From an uncultured candidate division Zixibacteria bacterium (lineage in GTDB: Bacteria; Zixibacteria; MSB-5A5; GN15; FEB-12), in assembly GCA_913009765.1 (NCBI GenBank), contig CAJVYT010000010.1:1-31607 (forward strand): a DNA stretch of 31,607 nt. The letters run 5' to 3'. Shown piece by piece: positions 24,584 through 31,607 of the stretch. The notes beneath the pieces are model-generated. The model was not told the origin of the DNA and did no database searches. It saw nothing but the letters and a program-made list of their open reading frames with translations. The stretch's first letter is position 1, and every line of letters begins with the position of its first letter. Both the position numbers and the translations under genes were made by a program.

Positions 24584-25433
24584 CAAACCGATAGATACTC
24601 AAATTACAAGTGCTGCGTTTACACCGGAAATGCTTGTCATTAAAAGAGTACGAAAAGAAACCGAAGATACATTTACTATTGAATTAGTCGCAGAAACCGG
24701 AGAAACATCCTTCAAATTTAAACCGGGGCAGTTTAACATGCTGTATGTTCATGGTTGTGGGGAAGTTCCAATTTCAATAAGTGGAAACCCTAACCGAACG
24801 GATAAACTGGTTCACACAATTAGAATGGTTGGTGCTGTTACAAGGGCTATTAGGCGGCTCAAGATTGGTGATATGCTTGGTGTACGGGGACCTTACGGTT
24901 CTCACTGGCCAATCGAAAAGGCTGAAGGAAAAGATATTGTTGTCGTGGCTGGTGGTATCGGGTTAGCACCACTTCGCCCGATTGTCTATCATATGTTAAA
25001 TAACAGAGAAAGATATAAACGTATTTCTATTTTATACGGCACCCGAATGCCGTCGGATATAATTTTTCTCAAAGAGCTTGAATCACTGCGTGGTCGTTTT
25101 GATGTAGATTTATATGTCACCGTTGATCGTGCTGATAAAACATGGATGGGAAATGTTGGGGTTGTAACAACTTTGATTAAAAAAACTAATTTTGACCCGT
25201 CCAATACGACCGCATTTCTTTGTGGACCGGAAATTATGATGAGATACACCGCAATTGCTCTACAACAGCAAGAACTCGCACCTGAAAATATCTACGTTTC
25301 CCTTGAACGTAATATGAAATGCGGAGTCGGCTTATGCGGGCATTGTCAATATACAGGGAAAATTATCTGTAAAGACGGTCCTGTATTTAACTACGATAGT
25401 GTAAAAGATTTGATAAAGAAGAGGGAGATATAA
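24564..25433 (+). CDS. hydG: [NiFe] hydrogenase (group 3b) gamma subunit, FAD/NAD(P)-binding
   Basis: This 289-residue diaphorase subunit exchanges electrons with NAD(P)H. A ferredoxin-reductase-like FAD domain (about 20-110) has [15 protein letters not shown] and [11 protein letters not shown] nucleotide domain has [15 protein letters not shown] (about 130-145) and [15 protein letters not shown]-terminal [2Fe-2S] site is [15 protein letters not shown] with a fourth Cys in IICKDGP. AsrB of sulfite reductase is a close relative, but the hydrogenase genes downstream settle the assignment. ATGs at 24564 and 24567 both lie inside the end of the CNB gene, so the exact start is ambiguous by one codon. 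Confidence 0.92.
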   Translation: MMHLSNNKPIDTQITSAAFTPEMLVIKRVRKETEDTFTIELVAETGETSFKFKPGQFNMLYVHGCGEVPISISGNPNRTDKLVHTIRMVGAVTRAIRRLKIGDMLGVRGPYGSHWPIEKAEGKDIVVVAGGIGLAPLRPIVYHMLNNRERYKRISILYGTRMPSDIIFLKELESLRGRFDVDLYVTVDRADKTWMGNVGVVTTLIKKTNFDPSNTTAFLCGPEIMMRYTAIALQQQELAPENIYVSLERNMKCGVGLCGHCQYTGKIICKDGPVFNYDSVKDLIKKREI

Positions 25434-25434
25434 T

Positions 25435-26223
25435 ATGCCTTTTAACTCATCACGAAAACCAAAATTAGCAGTTTGGAAATTTGCTTCCTGTGACGGCTGT
25501 CAATTATCTCTTCTTGACTGCGAAGATACTTTGCTGGCTATTGCCGATTCTATACAAATAGCATCTTTCCCTGAGGCGACACGAGCTGTTATTCGAGGAC
25601 CGTACGAAATCTCACTGGTGGAAGGTTCTATTACCTCAGCCCATGATGCCGAACGGATTCACAAGATTCGGAGACTCTCTAAAACTTTAATTACCATCGG
25701 AGCCTGTGCTACTTCGGGTGGTATTCAGGCTTTAAAAAACTTCAAAGATGTAAATGATTTTATCAATATTGTTTATGCTAATCCTGATTATATCTCTTCC
25801 TTAAATAATTCTACTCCTATTTCTGACCATGTAAAAGTTGATTTTGAACTGCGTGGTTGTCCTATTAACAAAAATGCATTAGTTGAAGTTTGTAATGCAT
25901 ATCTCAATCGAAGAAAACCGAACATACCTACATATTCTGTATGTATGGAATGTAAACGCCGAGGAAATATATGCGTTATGGTTTCAAAAGGGATACCGTG
26001 TCTTGGTCCGGTCACACATGCCGGCTGTGATGCTATCTGTCCCGCATATAACCGAGGATGTTACAGCTGTTTTGGTCCCTCAGAAGACCCCAATGTAAAA
26101 TCATTAAGTAATCAGTTTGAAGAGATGGGCATGTCCAAAGATGAGTTGATTAGAATATATCGTGGAATTAATGCCAACGCTGAAGAATTTAAAAATGAGA
26201 GTATCTTCCATGAGCAAAAGTAA
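25435..26223 (+). CDS. hydD: [NiFe] hydrogenase (group 3b) small/delta subunit
   Basis: This 262-residue electron-transfer small subunit has no Tat signal, so the enzyme is cytoplasmic. Proximal-cluster ligands are CDGCQ (Cys19, Cys22), IGACATSGG and RGCPINKN. The C-terminal half supplies further clusters with [32 protein letters not shown] and GCYSCFGP. It pairs with the large subunit encoded next, which overlaps it by 14 bases. Confidence 0.94.
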   Translation: MPFNSSRKPKLAVWKFASCDGCQLSLLDCEDTLLAIADSIQIASFPEATRAVIRGPYEISLVEGSITSAHDAERIHKIRRLSKTLITIGACATSGGIQALKNFKDVNDFINIVYANPDYISSLNNSTPISDHVKVDFELRGCPINKNALVEVCNAYLNRRKPNIPTYSVCMECKRRGNICVMVSKGIPCLGPVTHAGCDAICPAYNRGCYSCFGPSEDPNVKSLSNQFEEMGMSKDELIRIYRGINANAEEFKNESIFHEQK

Positions 26224-27508
26224 AACGAAAATCATTAACGTTGACTATCTTGCCAGAGTTGAAGGCGAAGGCAGTCTGTATTTAAAAATAAAAGATGACA
26301 AAGTACAGGATATTAAATTTAAGATTTTTGAACCCCCACGTTTTTTTGAAGCATTTTTAAGAGACCGTCATTTTTCTGAAGCACCCGATATTACTGCCCG
26401 GATTTGCGGTATCTGTCCTATTGCATATCAAATGGGGGCAGTGCATGCGATGGAAAATGCACTTGGAGTATCACTTGATAATAACTTACGCGAATTACGT
26501 CGGCTTATTTATTGTGGTGAATGGATAGAAAGTCATGTGCTGCATGTATATATGCTGCATGCCCCTGATTTTTTAGGTTATCAGGATGCGATCCAACTTG
26601 CAAAAGATCATCCCGATGTTGTTAATGAAGGTCTGCGGCTCAAAAAAATTGGCAATGAACTTGTTACTTTATTGGGTGGTCGTGAAATTCATCCTATCAA
26701 TGTCAAAGTAGGCGGTTTTTATAAGTTACCGACTAAAAATGATTTTCGATCTCTGCTTGAAAATTTAAAATGGGCTCAAACTGCTGCTCATAGTATGATT
26801 AAATTGACATCATCTTTGGAATTCCCCGACTTTGAACAAGATTATGAGTTTGTTGCTCTCAGACATCCTGACGAATATCCATTCAACGAAGGTCGGCTTG
26901 TTTCAAACAAGGGACTTGATATTGATGTTGCTGACTTTGAGAAACATTTTGAGGAAGAACATGTCGAACACTCAACATCGCTGCATTGTAAACTGAAAGA
27001 GCGAGGTAAATATAAAGTAGGTCCTTTGGCACGGTATTCATTAAACTTTGATAAGTTTTCACCTGAAGTTCAAAAAGCAGCCAAAGATGCCGGACTAAAA
27101 GAAGAATGCTATAACCCGTTTAAGAGTATTCTCGTGCGTTCCGTTGAGACTCTCCATGCGGTCAATGAGGCAATTCGTATTATTGAAAATTACGAAGAAC
27201 CCAAAACACCTTACGTTGAAATTAACCCAAAAGCAAGTGTCGGTTACGGCTGTACAGAAGCACCAAGAGGAATTTGTTATCACCGTTATAATCTTGATTC
27301 AAAGGGACTAATTACTGATGCCAATATTGTCCCGCCGACATCTCAAAACCAGAAATCTATTGAGTCTGATTTAAGAGCCTTAATCCCGACTATTATAGAT
27401 TTGCCTGATGAAGAGATAACGTGGAAATGTGAACAAGCAATCAGAAATTACGACCCATGTATCTCATGCTCCTGTCACTTCTTAAAAGTTACAATTGATA
27501 GAGAATAA
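26210..27508 (+). CDS. hydA: [NiFe] hydrogenase (group 3b) large/alpha subunit
   Basis: This is the catalytic subunit, about 432 residues, binding the NiFe(CN)2CO site. The N-terminal ligands are in [12 protein letters not shown] (Cys66, Cys69), and the C-terminal pair is in DPCISCSCH (Cys417, Cys420). His423 is followed by a 9-residue tail, the segment expected to be removed by the maturation protease encoded next. I start at ATG 26210 ([20 protein letters not shown]). An in-frame ATG at 26162 lies inside the small-subunit gene and adds residues not seen in the family. Its order with the beta, gamma and delta genes is that of sulfhydrogenase-type bidirectional enzymes. Confidence 0.95.
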   Translation: MSKSKTKIINVDYLARVEGEGSLYLKIKDDKVQDIKFKIFEPPRFFEAFLRDRHFSEAPDITARICGICPIAYQMGAVHAMENALGVSLDNNLRELRRLIYCGEWIESHVLHVYMLHAPDFLGYQDAIQLAKDHPDVVNEGLRLKKIGNELVTLLGGREIHPINVKVGGFYKLPTKNDFRSLLENLKWAQTAAHSMIKLTSSLEFPDFEQDYEFVALRHPDEYPFNEGRLVSNKGLDIDVADFEKHFEEEHVEHSTSLHCKLKERGKYKVGPLARYSLNFDKFSPEVQKAAKDAGLKEECYNPFKSILVRSVETLHAVNEAIRIIENYEEPKTPYVEINPKASVGYGCTEAPRGICYHRYNLDSKGLITDANIVPPTSQNQKSIESDLRALIPTIIDLPDEEITWKCEQAIRNYDPCISCSCHFLKVTIDRE

Positions 27509-27509
27509 A

Positions 27510-27977
27510 ATGTCTGTTCTTATTATAGGTATTGGTAATGAATATCGTTCTGATGATGCTGTCGGCTTGGAAATAGCCGACAGCTTATCTGAATGTGCTA
27601 TCGAAAACTGTACCATACAAAGGTCATCAGGTGAAGGTATTGCACTTATCAACTTATGGGAAGATTTTGACCATGTTATTCTGATTGATGCTGTAAAATC
27701 AGGCAGTAAAAACGGCACTATCCATAAAATTGATTTATCAAAAGAAGAATTAGAAGCTGATTTTTTCCAAACATCTTCACATCTGTTTGCACTGCCTGAA
27801 GCGGTTCAACTTGCAAAAGCTCTTCATAAACTTCCCGAAACTATGCTCGTATATGGAATTGAAGGGAGAAACTTCGACTACGGTATAGAACTTTCTCAAG
27901 AAGTAAAGCAGGCAAAAACGAAATTAATTGAGATATTAAAAGCTGACATTAAAGAATCCAAAACGTATATAGCATAA
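27510..27977 (+). CDS. Hydrogenase maturation protease (HycI/HybD family)
   Basis: This 155-residue endopeptidase removes the C-terminal tail of the large subunit after nickel insertion. It shows IIGIGNEYRSDDAVGLEIAD at the N-terminus (family GxGNxxxxDDxxG, with the nickel-sensing acidic residue), HVILIDAVKSG in the middle and SSHLFALPEAVQLAKAL with the conserved His. The start at ATG 27510 is 1 base after the large-subunit stop. An in-frame TTG at 27495 lies inside that gene and is rejected. Its stop overlaps the hypA start by one base (TAATG). Confidence 0.93.
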   Translation: MSVLIIGIGNEYRSDDAVGLEIADSLSECAIENCTIQRSSGEGIALINLWEDFDHVILIDAVKSGSKNGTIHKIDLSKEELEADFFQTSSHLFALPEAVQLAKALHKLPETMLVYGIEGRNFDYGIELSQEVKQAKTKLIEILKADIKESKTYIA

Positions 27978-28321
27978 TGCATGAGCTTTCAATCGCATCC
28001 TCAATTGTGAAGACTGTTTTACAAGAAGTCGAAAATCGTAACCTCAAAACGGTTACGCTTATTTCTTTACGAATTGGTGCATTAACCGACATTGTACCTG
28101 ATTCTCTTCAGTTTGGTTTTGAAGTGATAAAAAAGGATACTCTCTTGGCAAAAACAAAATTACAAATTGAAACTCTGTCTGTAAAAGGCTGCTGCAATAA
28201 TTGTAAGAATAGTTTTGAAGTAGTTGAATTTATTTTTATCTGTCCAAACTGTTCATCGGGTGATATTGATATGAATCAAGGTAATGAACTTGAAATTGCA
28301 TATATAGAAGCAGAAGATTAA
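27977..28321 (+). CDS. hypA: Hydrogenase nickel incorporation protein HypA
   Basis: This 114-residue nickel chaperone works with HypB to load Ni into the large subunit. It begins with the invariant MHELSIA (His2 binds Ni) and has the structural zinc site CCNNCKNSF ... CPNCSSGDI. It is translationally coupled to the protease gene through TAATG. Confidence 0.95.
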   Translation: MHELSIASSIVKTVLQEVENRNLKTVTLISLRIGALTDIVPDSLQFGFEVIKKDTLLAKTKLQIETLSVKGCCNNCKNSFEVVEFIFICPNCSSGDIDMNQGNELEIAYIEAED

Positions 28322-28333
28322 AAAGGAACTAAC

Positions 28334-29005
28334 ATGCCTGAAAAAATTGCTATAGAAAAAAAAGTGCTTTCAGAAAATGATAAATTGGCACAAGAACTAC
28401 GGAACAAATTTCAAGAGAACAGAATTTTTGTTATAAATCTTGTCAGTTCACCCGGGTCAGGTAAAACTTCTTTGCTTGAAAAAACAGTTGGGCTTTTACA
28501 TGACAAGCTAAATATTGCATTAGTCGCCGGAGATGTTCAAACTGAAAACGATGCTGACCGTCTTATAAAAGCAGGCGGAAAAATGGTACGTCCGATTGTG
28601 ACCGGAGGAAGCTGCCATCTTGATGCTCAGATGATTCAAAAATCAATCCAAAAGTTTGACCTTGAAAACATTGACCTGTTTGTAATAGAAAATGTTGGGA
28701 ATTTAGTTTGCCCTTCTAGTTATGACCTCGGCGAGGATATGAAAATTGTGTTGATAAGTACAACTGAGGGTGATGATAAACCTCTAAAATATCCGGGGAT
28801 GTTTCGCCGCTCGTCAGTGATGGTTGTGAATAAAACTGACTTGCTTGGATTCTCTGATTTTGAAATCAATACAGTAAAAGCAAATGCAAAGAAGATAAAC
28901 GGACAGCTTGAAATTTTCGAACTATCCTGCCGTACAGGTGAAGGTGTCAGTAGATGGGCGGAATGGCTCATAGAGCAAGTTGCTTTGAAGAAACAAAAGA
29001 TTTAA
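28334..29005 (+). CDS. hypB: Hydrogenase nickel incorporation GTPase HypB
   Basis: This 223-residue SIMIBI-class GTPase drives nickel insertion. The P-loop is SSPGSGKTSL (about 38-47). GDVQTENDADRL is switch I, and TGGSCHLDA holds the Cys-His metal site at the dimer interface. ENVGNLVCP is switch II and VVNKTDLLG the base-specificity motif. The N-terminal high-affinity CxxCGC nickel site and histidine-rich stretch found in some HypB proteins are absent, so it has only the GTPase-domain metal site. AAGGA precedes the ATG. Confidence 0.95.
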   Translation: MPEKIAIEKKVLSENDKLAQELRNKFQENRIFVINLVSSPGSGKTSLLEKTVGLLHDKLNIALVAGDVQTENDADRLIKAGGKMVRPIVTGGSCHLDAQMIQKSIQKFDLENIDLFVIENVGNLVCPSSYDLGEDMKIVLISTTEGDDKPLKYPGMFRRSSVMVVNKTDLLGFSDFEINTVKANAKKINGQLEIFELSCRTGEGVSRWAEWLIEQVALKKQKI

Positions 29006-29024
29006 TCAAAATAATTATATACAG

Positions 29025-31301
29025 ATGAAAAGAGAAAAGGTCGTTATAAACGGTATTGTGCAGGGGGTTGGTTTTCGACCGTTTGTATATCGACTTGCCA
29101 ATGAGCTATCTCTGAATGGGTATGTCAGTAATGATGCTGGCGGTGTTATAGTAGAACTAGAGGGAAAGAAAACAAAATTAGAACTATTTCATAAACATTT
29201 AAAATCAGAACCACCGCCTTTGTCTAAAATAACAAACTATGCCATCAATGAAATTTCTGTGTGCCATGATACTGATTTTTTCATAAAAAAAAGCAGCAAT
29301 AATTCACGACCTTCAACATTAATTTCTCCTGATATTGCAACTTGTGATGATTGTCTGTCTGAACTTTTTGATTCAAGTGACCGTCGATTTTTATATCCAT
29401 TTATAAATTGCACCAACTGCGGACCCCGCTACACAATCGTGAAAGGTATCCCGTATGACCGCCCGTTAACATCAATGTCATCATTTCCTTTATGTTCAAA
29501 ATGTCAGGCAGAATATGATGACCCTTCCAATCGTCGGTTTCATGCCCAGCCCAATGCCTGTCCTATATGTGGACCTACACTATCATTACATGATGGTACT
29601 AACGATATTGATTCAGAAAATCCGATAGCTGATGTTGTTTCTTTACTGCAAGCCGGTAAAATTGTTGCTGTCAAAGGTATTGGAGGTTTTCATCTTGCTG
29701 TTGATCCTCTAAACAGCGAAGCAATAAATCAGCTTCGTTTGCATAAAAGCAGAGCCGAAAAACCTTTTGCTCTAATGGCAAAGGATATTCATATAATACA
29801 AAAATATTGTTATATCTCAGAAAAAGAAATAGAACTGCTGACAAATTATAAACGACCTATTGTATTGTTACAAAAAAAAGAGAACTGCACACTCCCTGAT
29901 AATATCGCACCGAATAATCTCTGTCTTGGATTCATGCTTGCATATTCGCCGGTGCATCATCTTCTTTTACAAAATAAATTTGACTGTCTCATAATGACAT
30001 CAGCAAATTTATCTGAAGAACCTATTGCTGTTGACAATCAGGAAGCTATTAAGCGACTTTCTCATATAGCAGATTATTTTCTTTTACATAACCGTGAGAT
30101 TCTCAAGCGTTGTGATGATTCAATCGTTCGCATGGCAGGTGACTTTCCGCAAATCATAAGACGTTCCCGCGGTTTTGTGCCATATCCTATTTTCACAGAT
30201 ACAAAAATCAGACAAGGTATTTTGGGGGTCGGGGGAGAGTTAAAAAACTCTATTGCACTCTCAAGAGAAAACACTGTTTTTCACAGCCAATATATTGGTG
30301 ACTTAGACAATCCGATGGCTTACCTATCATTTGAGGATACGATTTCTCATTTCTCAAATATTTTGGAAATTGAACCCACATATATTGCGTATGATATGCA
30401 CCCCGAATATTTATCTACAAAATGGGCAAAAAAACAAAACCAGCAATCAATCGCTGTTCAGCACCATCATGCTCACATGGTTTCGGTGATGACAGAAAAT
30501 AATTTTTATAACAAAGCAATCGGTATTATTCTCGACGGCACCGGTTACGGTACCGATGGAACTATCTGGGGTGGAGAAATATTTATTGGCGATGCGTCCG
30601 GTTTTGAACGGTTTAGTTCGCTCAAACAAGTTCCTTTGCCGGGGGGAACTGCAGCAGTTAAAGAACCGTGGCGGATGGCATTGTCTTATCTATATTCTAT
30701 ATATGGTAAAAATATTCCGAGCAATATCCCATTTATAAAATCTTTAGATATTACGAAATTAGATATTGTCTATCAAATGATTGAAAAAAAAATCAACTGT
30801 CCACTTACTTCAAGTTGTGGTCGTTTGTTTGATGCTGTTTCGGCACTATTGAATATCAGGCAGGCTGTAACATACGATGCCCAAGCTGCTATTGAACTTG
30901 AAAATATCGCTTCAACCGCTAATCCAAACAATCTTTCTATACTTCCGACTAAATACACAAAGTCAATTATTGACACTTCAATTATTATTCGTTCTATTGT
31001 TGACATGATTCAGAAAAATAAACCAATCTCTGAGATTGCCTTATATTTTCATTATCAACTGGCAGAATATTTTATAGCATCTGCTTTGTCAGCTTGTGAA
31101 AAGTACGATTTACATACAGTAGCTTTAAGCGGCGGAGTGTATCAGAATAAAATCTTTTTTGAATATATATATAAACGTTTACAAGATGAAGATTTCAAAG
31201 TATTAATACATAAAGAATTACCGACTAATGACGGTGGTTTGGCATTGGGACAAATAATGATTGCCAATTCGGCAATATCTGCACAAAAGAAAGAAGTATA
31301 A
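29025..31301 (+). CDS. hypF: Carbamoyltransferase HypF
   Basis: HypF makes the carbamoyl group that HypE converts to the CN ligands of the NiFe site. At 758 residues all domains are present: acylphosphatase (about 1-90, GIVQGVGFRPFVYRLA), two zinc fingers (about 105-185, CDDCLSELFD...CTNCGPRY and CSKCQAEYDD...CPICGP), a YrdC-like domain (about 190-375, VVAVKGIGGFHLAVD, HKSRAEKPFALM, TSANLSEEPI), and a Kae1-like C-terminal domain (about 385-758, VQHHHAHMVSVM, GIILDGTGYGTDG, LSGGVYQN). It starts 19 bases after hypB. Confidence 0.96.
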   Translation: MKREKVVINGIVQGVGFRPFVYRLANELSLNGYVSNDAGGVIVELEGKKTKLELFHKHLKSEPPPLSKITNYAINEISVCHDTDFFIKKSSNNSRPSTLISPDIATCDDCLSELFDSSDRRFLYPFINCTNCGPRYTIVKGIPYDRPLTSMSSFPLCSKCQAEYDDPSNRRFHAQPNACPICGPTLSLHDGTNDIDSENPIADVVSLLQAGKIVAVKGIGGFHLAVDPLNSEAINQLRLHKSRAEKPFALMAKDIHIIQKYCYISEKEIELLTNYKRPIVLLQKKENCTLPDNIAPNNLCLGFMLAYSPVHHLLLQNKFDCLIMTSANLSEEPIAVDNQEAIKRLSHIADYFLLHNREILKRCDDSIVRMAGDFPQIIRRSRGFVPYPIFTDTKIRQGILGVGGELKNSIALSRENTVFHSQYIGDLDNPMAYLSFEDTISHFSNILEIEPTYIAYDMHPEYLSTKWAKKQNQQSIAVQHHHAHMVSVMTENNFYNKAIGIILDGTGYGTDGTIWGGEIFIGDASGFERFSSLKQVPLPGGTAAVKEPWRMALSYLYSIYGKNIPSNIPFIKSLDITKLDIVYQMIEKKINCPLTSSCGRLFDAVSALLNIRQAVTYDAQAAIELENIASTANPNNLSILPTKYTKSIIDTSIIIRSIVDMIQKNKPISEIALYFHYQLAEYFIASALSACEKYDLHTVALSGGVYQNKIFFEYIYKRLQDEDFKVLIHKELPTNDGGLALGQIMIANSAISAQKKEV

Positions 31302-31302
31302 C

Positions 31303-31556
31303 ATGTGTCTTGCTATTCCCGGAAAAGTTTTAGAAATTTATGAAGAAGATAGTATGAAGATGGGTAAAATCAATTATGCGGGAACAATTAAAGAGGCGTG
31401 TCTTGCCTATGTACCTGAAGTTGAGGCCGGACAATATGTAATAGTCCATGCAGGATTTGCTCTTAATATTATCAATGAAGAAGAAGCTAAAAAGACTTTT
31501 GAACTTTGGGATGAAGTGACTGCCAAAGCCGCTGATGAAGGTCTTGATATTTTTGG
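31303..31556 (+). CDS. hypC: Hydrogenase assembly chaperone HypC (3' end cut by adapter)
   Basis: It begins with the invariant MCLAIPGKVLEI, whose Cys2 binds the Fe(CN)2CO precursor in complex with HypD. It continues with INYAGTIKEACLAYVPEVEA and GQYVIVHAGFAL. About 84 residues are visible before the sequence runs into adapter at 31557, so only the last few residues and the stop are missing. The start is 1 base after the hypF stop. hypD and hypE would be expected just beyond. Confidence 0.95.
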
Positions 31557-31607
31557 AGATCGGAAGAGCACACGTCTGAACTCCAGTCACACTGATATAT
31601 CTCGTAT
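31557..31607 (+). other. Illumina TruSeq index adapter (artefact)
   Basis: AGATCGGAAGAGCACACGTC and what follows is the TruSeq read-2/index adapter. It is followed by an index beginning ACTGAT and the start of the P7 sequence (ATCTCGTAT). It is not genomic. On the minus strand it gives the well-known contaminant peptide MTGVQTCALPIS, so the open frame there is spurious. Confidence 0.98.

Noticed and set aside
24564..25433. Anaerobic sulfite reductase subunit B (AsrB), with AsrA at 22951
   Set aside because: These subunits are related, but the next genes are [NiFe] hydrogenase small and large subunits and hyp genes, not asrC. The locus is a hydrogenase.
31330..31590. Minus-strand 86-codon frame at the right end
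   Set aside because: It starts in the adapter (MTGVQTCALPIS) and is antisense to hypC.

Overview
This is a metagenome-style assembled contig of an AT-rich bacterium. It is bounded at both ends by Illumina adapter sequence (7-64 and about 31557-31607), so the first and last genes are cut artificially. The organism looks like a Gram-negative member of the FCB supergroup. Two secreted proteins carry the same dockerin-like EF-hand doublet (core [15 protein letters not shown]), and there are SPOR and Ig-like lipoproteins and an outer-membrane beta-barrel. I know this dockerin pattern from candidate phylum Zixibacteria, but that placement is an inference.

Layout. 66-1319: secreted Asp-box/thrombospondin-3/dockerin protein. 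1526-1714: Alvin-type ferredoxin, followed by a structured hairpin RNA candidate on the minus strand. 1912-3584 (-): PLP-dependent cysteine/cystathionine synthase and a DUF1573 protein. 3743-5135: SPOR lipoprotein and TPR protein. 5136-6330: repeat-rich non-coding block with 28-bp and 21-bp tandem repeats and a long inverted repeat. 6331-7701: MATE transporter. 7741-9986: queF-queC-queE-queD operon for preQ1 synthesis. 10118-10406: tRNA-Leu(UAA) and tRNA-Thr(CGU). 10631-12043: glnA, flanked by two copies of a hairpin repeat. 12489-13724: MscS-type channel. 13726-21112 (-): nitroreductase, small membrane protein, GTDC1/QTMAN-like glycosyltransferase, Ig-like lipoprotein, a dockerin-bearing thioredoxin-fold protein with an in-frame UGA, and a small secreted protein with its beta-barrel partner. 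21262-22644: CoA-transferase/hydrolase. 22951-31556: a cytoplasmic group 3b-type [NiFe] hydrogenase operon (beta, CNB-domain protein, gamma, delta, alpha, maturation protease, hypA, hypB, hypF, start of hypC).

How the genes fit together. The hydrogenase would couple NAD(P)H to H2 in the cytoplasm and is encoded with most of its own maturation system. Together with the CoA-transferase and the ferredoxin this suggests an anaerobic, fermentative or H2-cycling lifestyle. The que operon and the GTDC1-like glycosyltransferase 5 kb away together suggest queuosine synthesis and possibly its mannosylation.

Most striking point. The minus-strand gene at 18027-19430 reads W-UGA-P-Y-C exactly where an Omp28/thioredoxin-like protein should have W-C-P-Y-C. 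The reading frame continues cleanly on both sides, and a hairpin with a GU-containing loop lies just downstream of the UGA. This is a candidate secreted, dockerin-bearing selenoprotein. A nonsense mutation or base-call error is the alternative.
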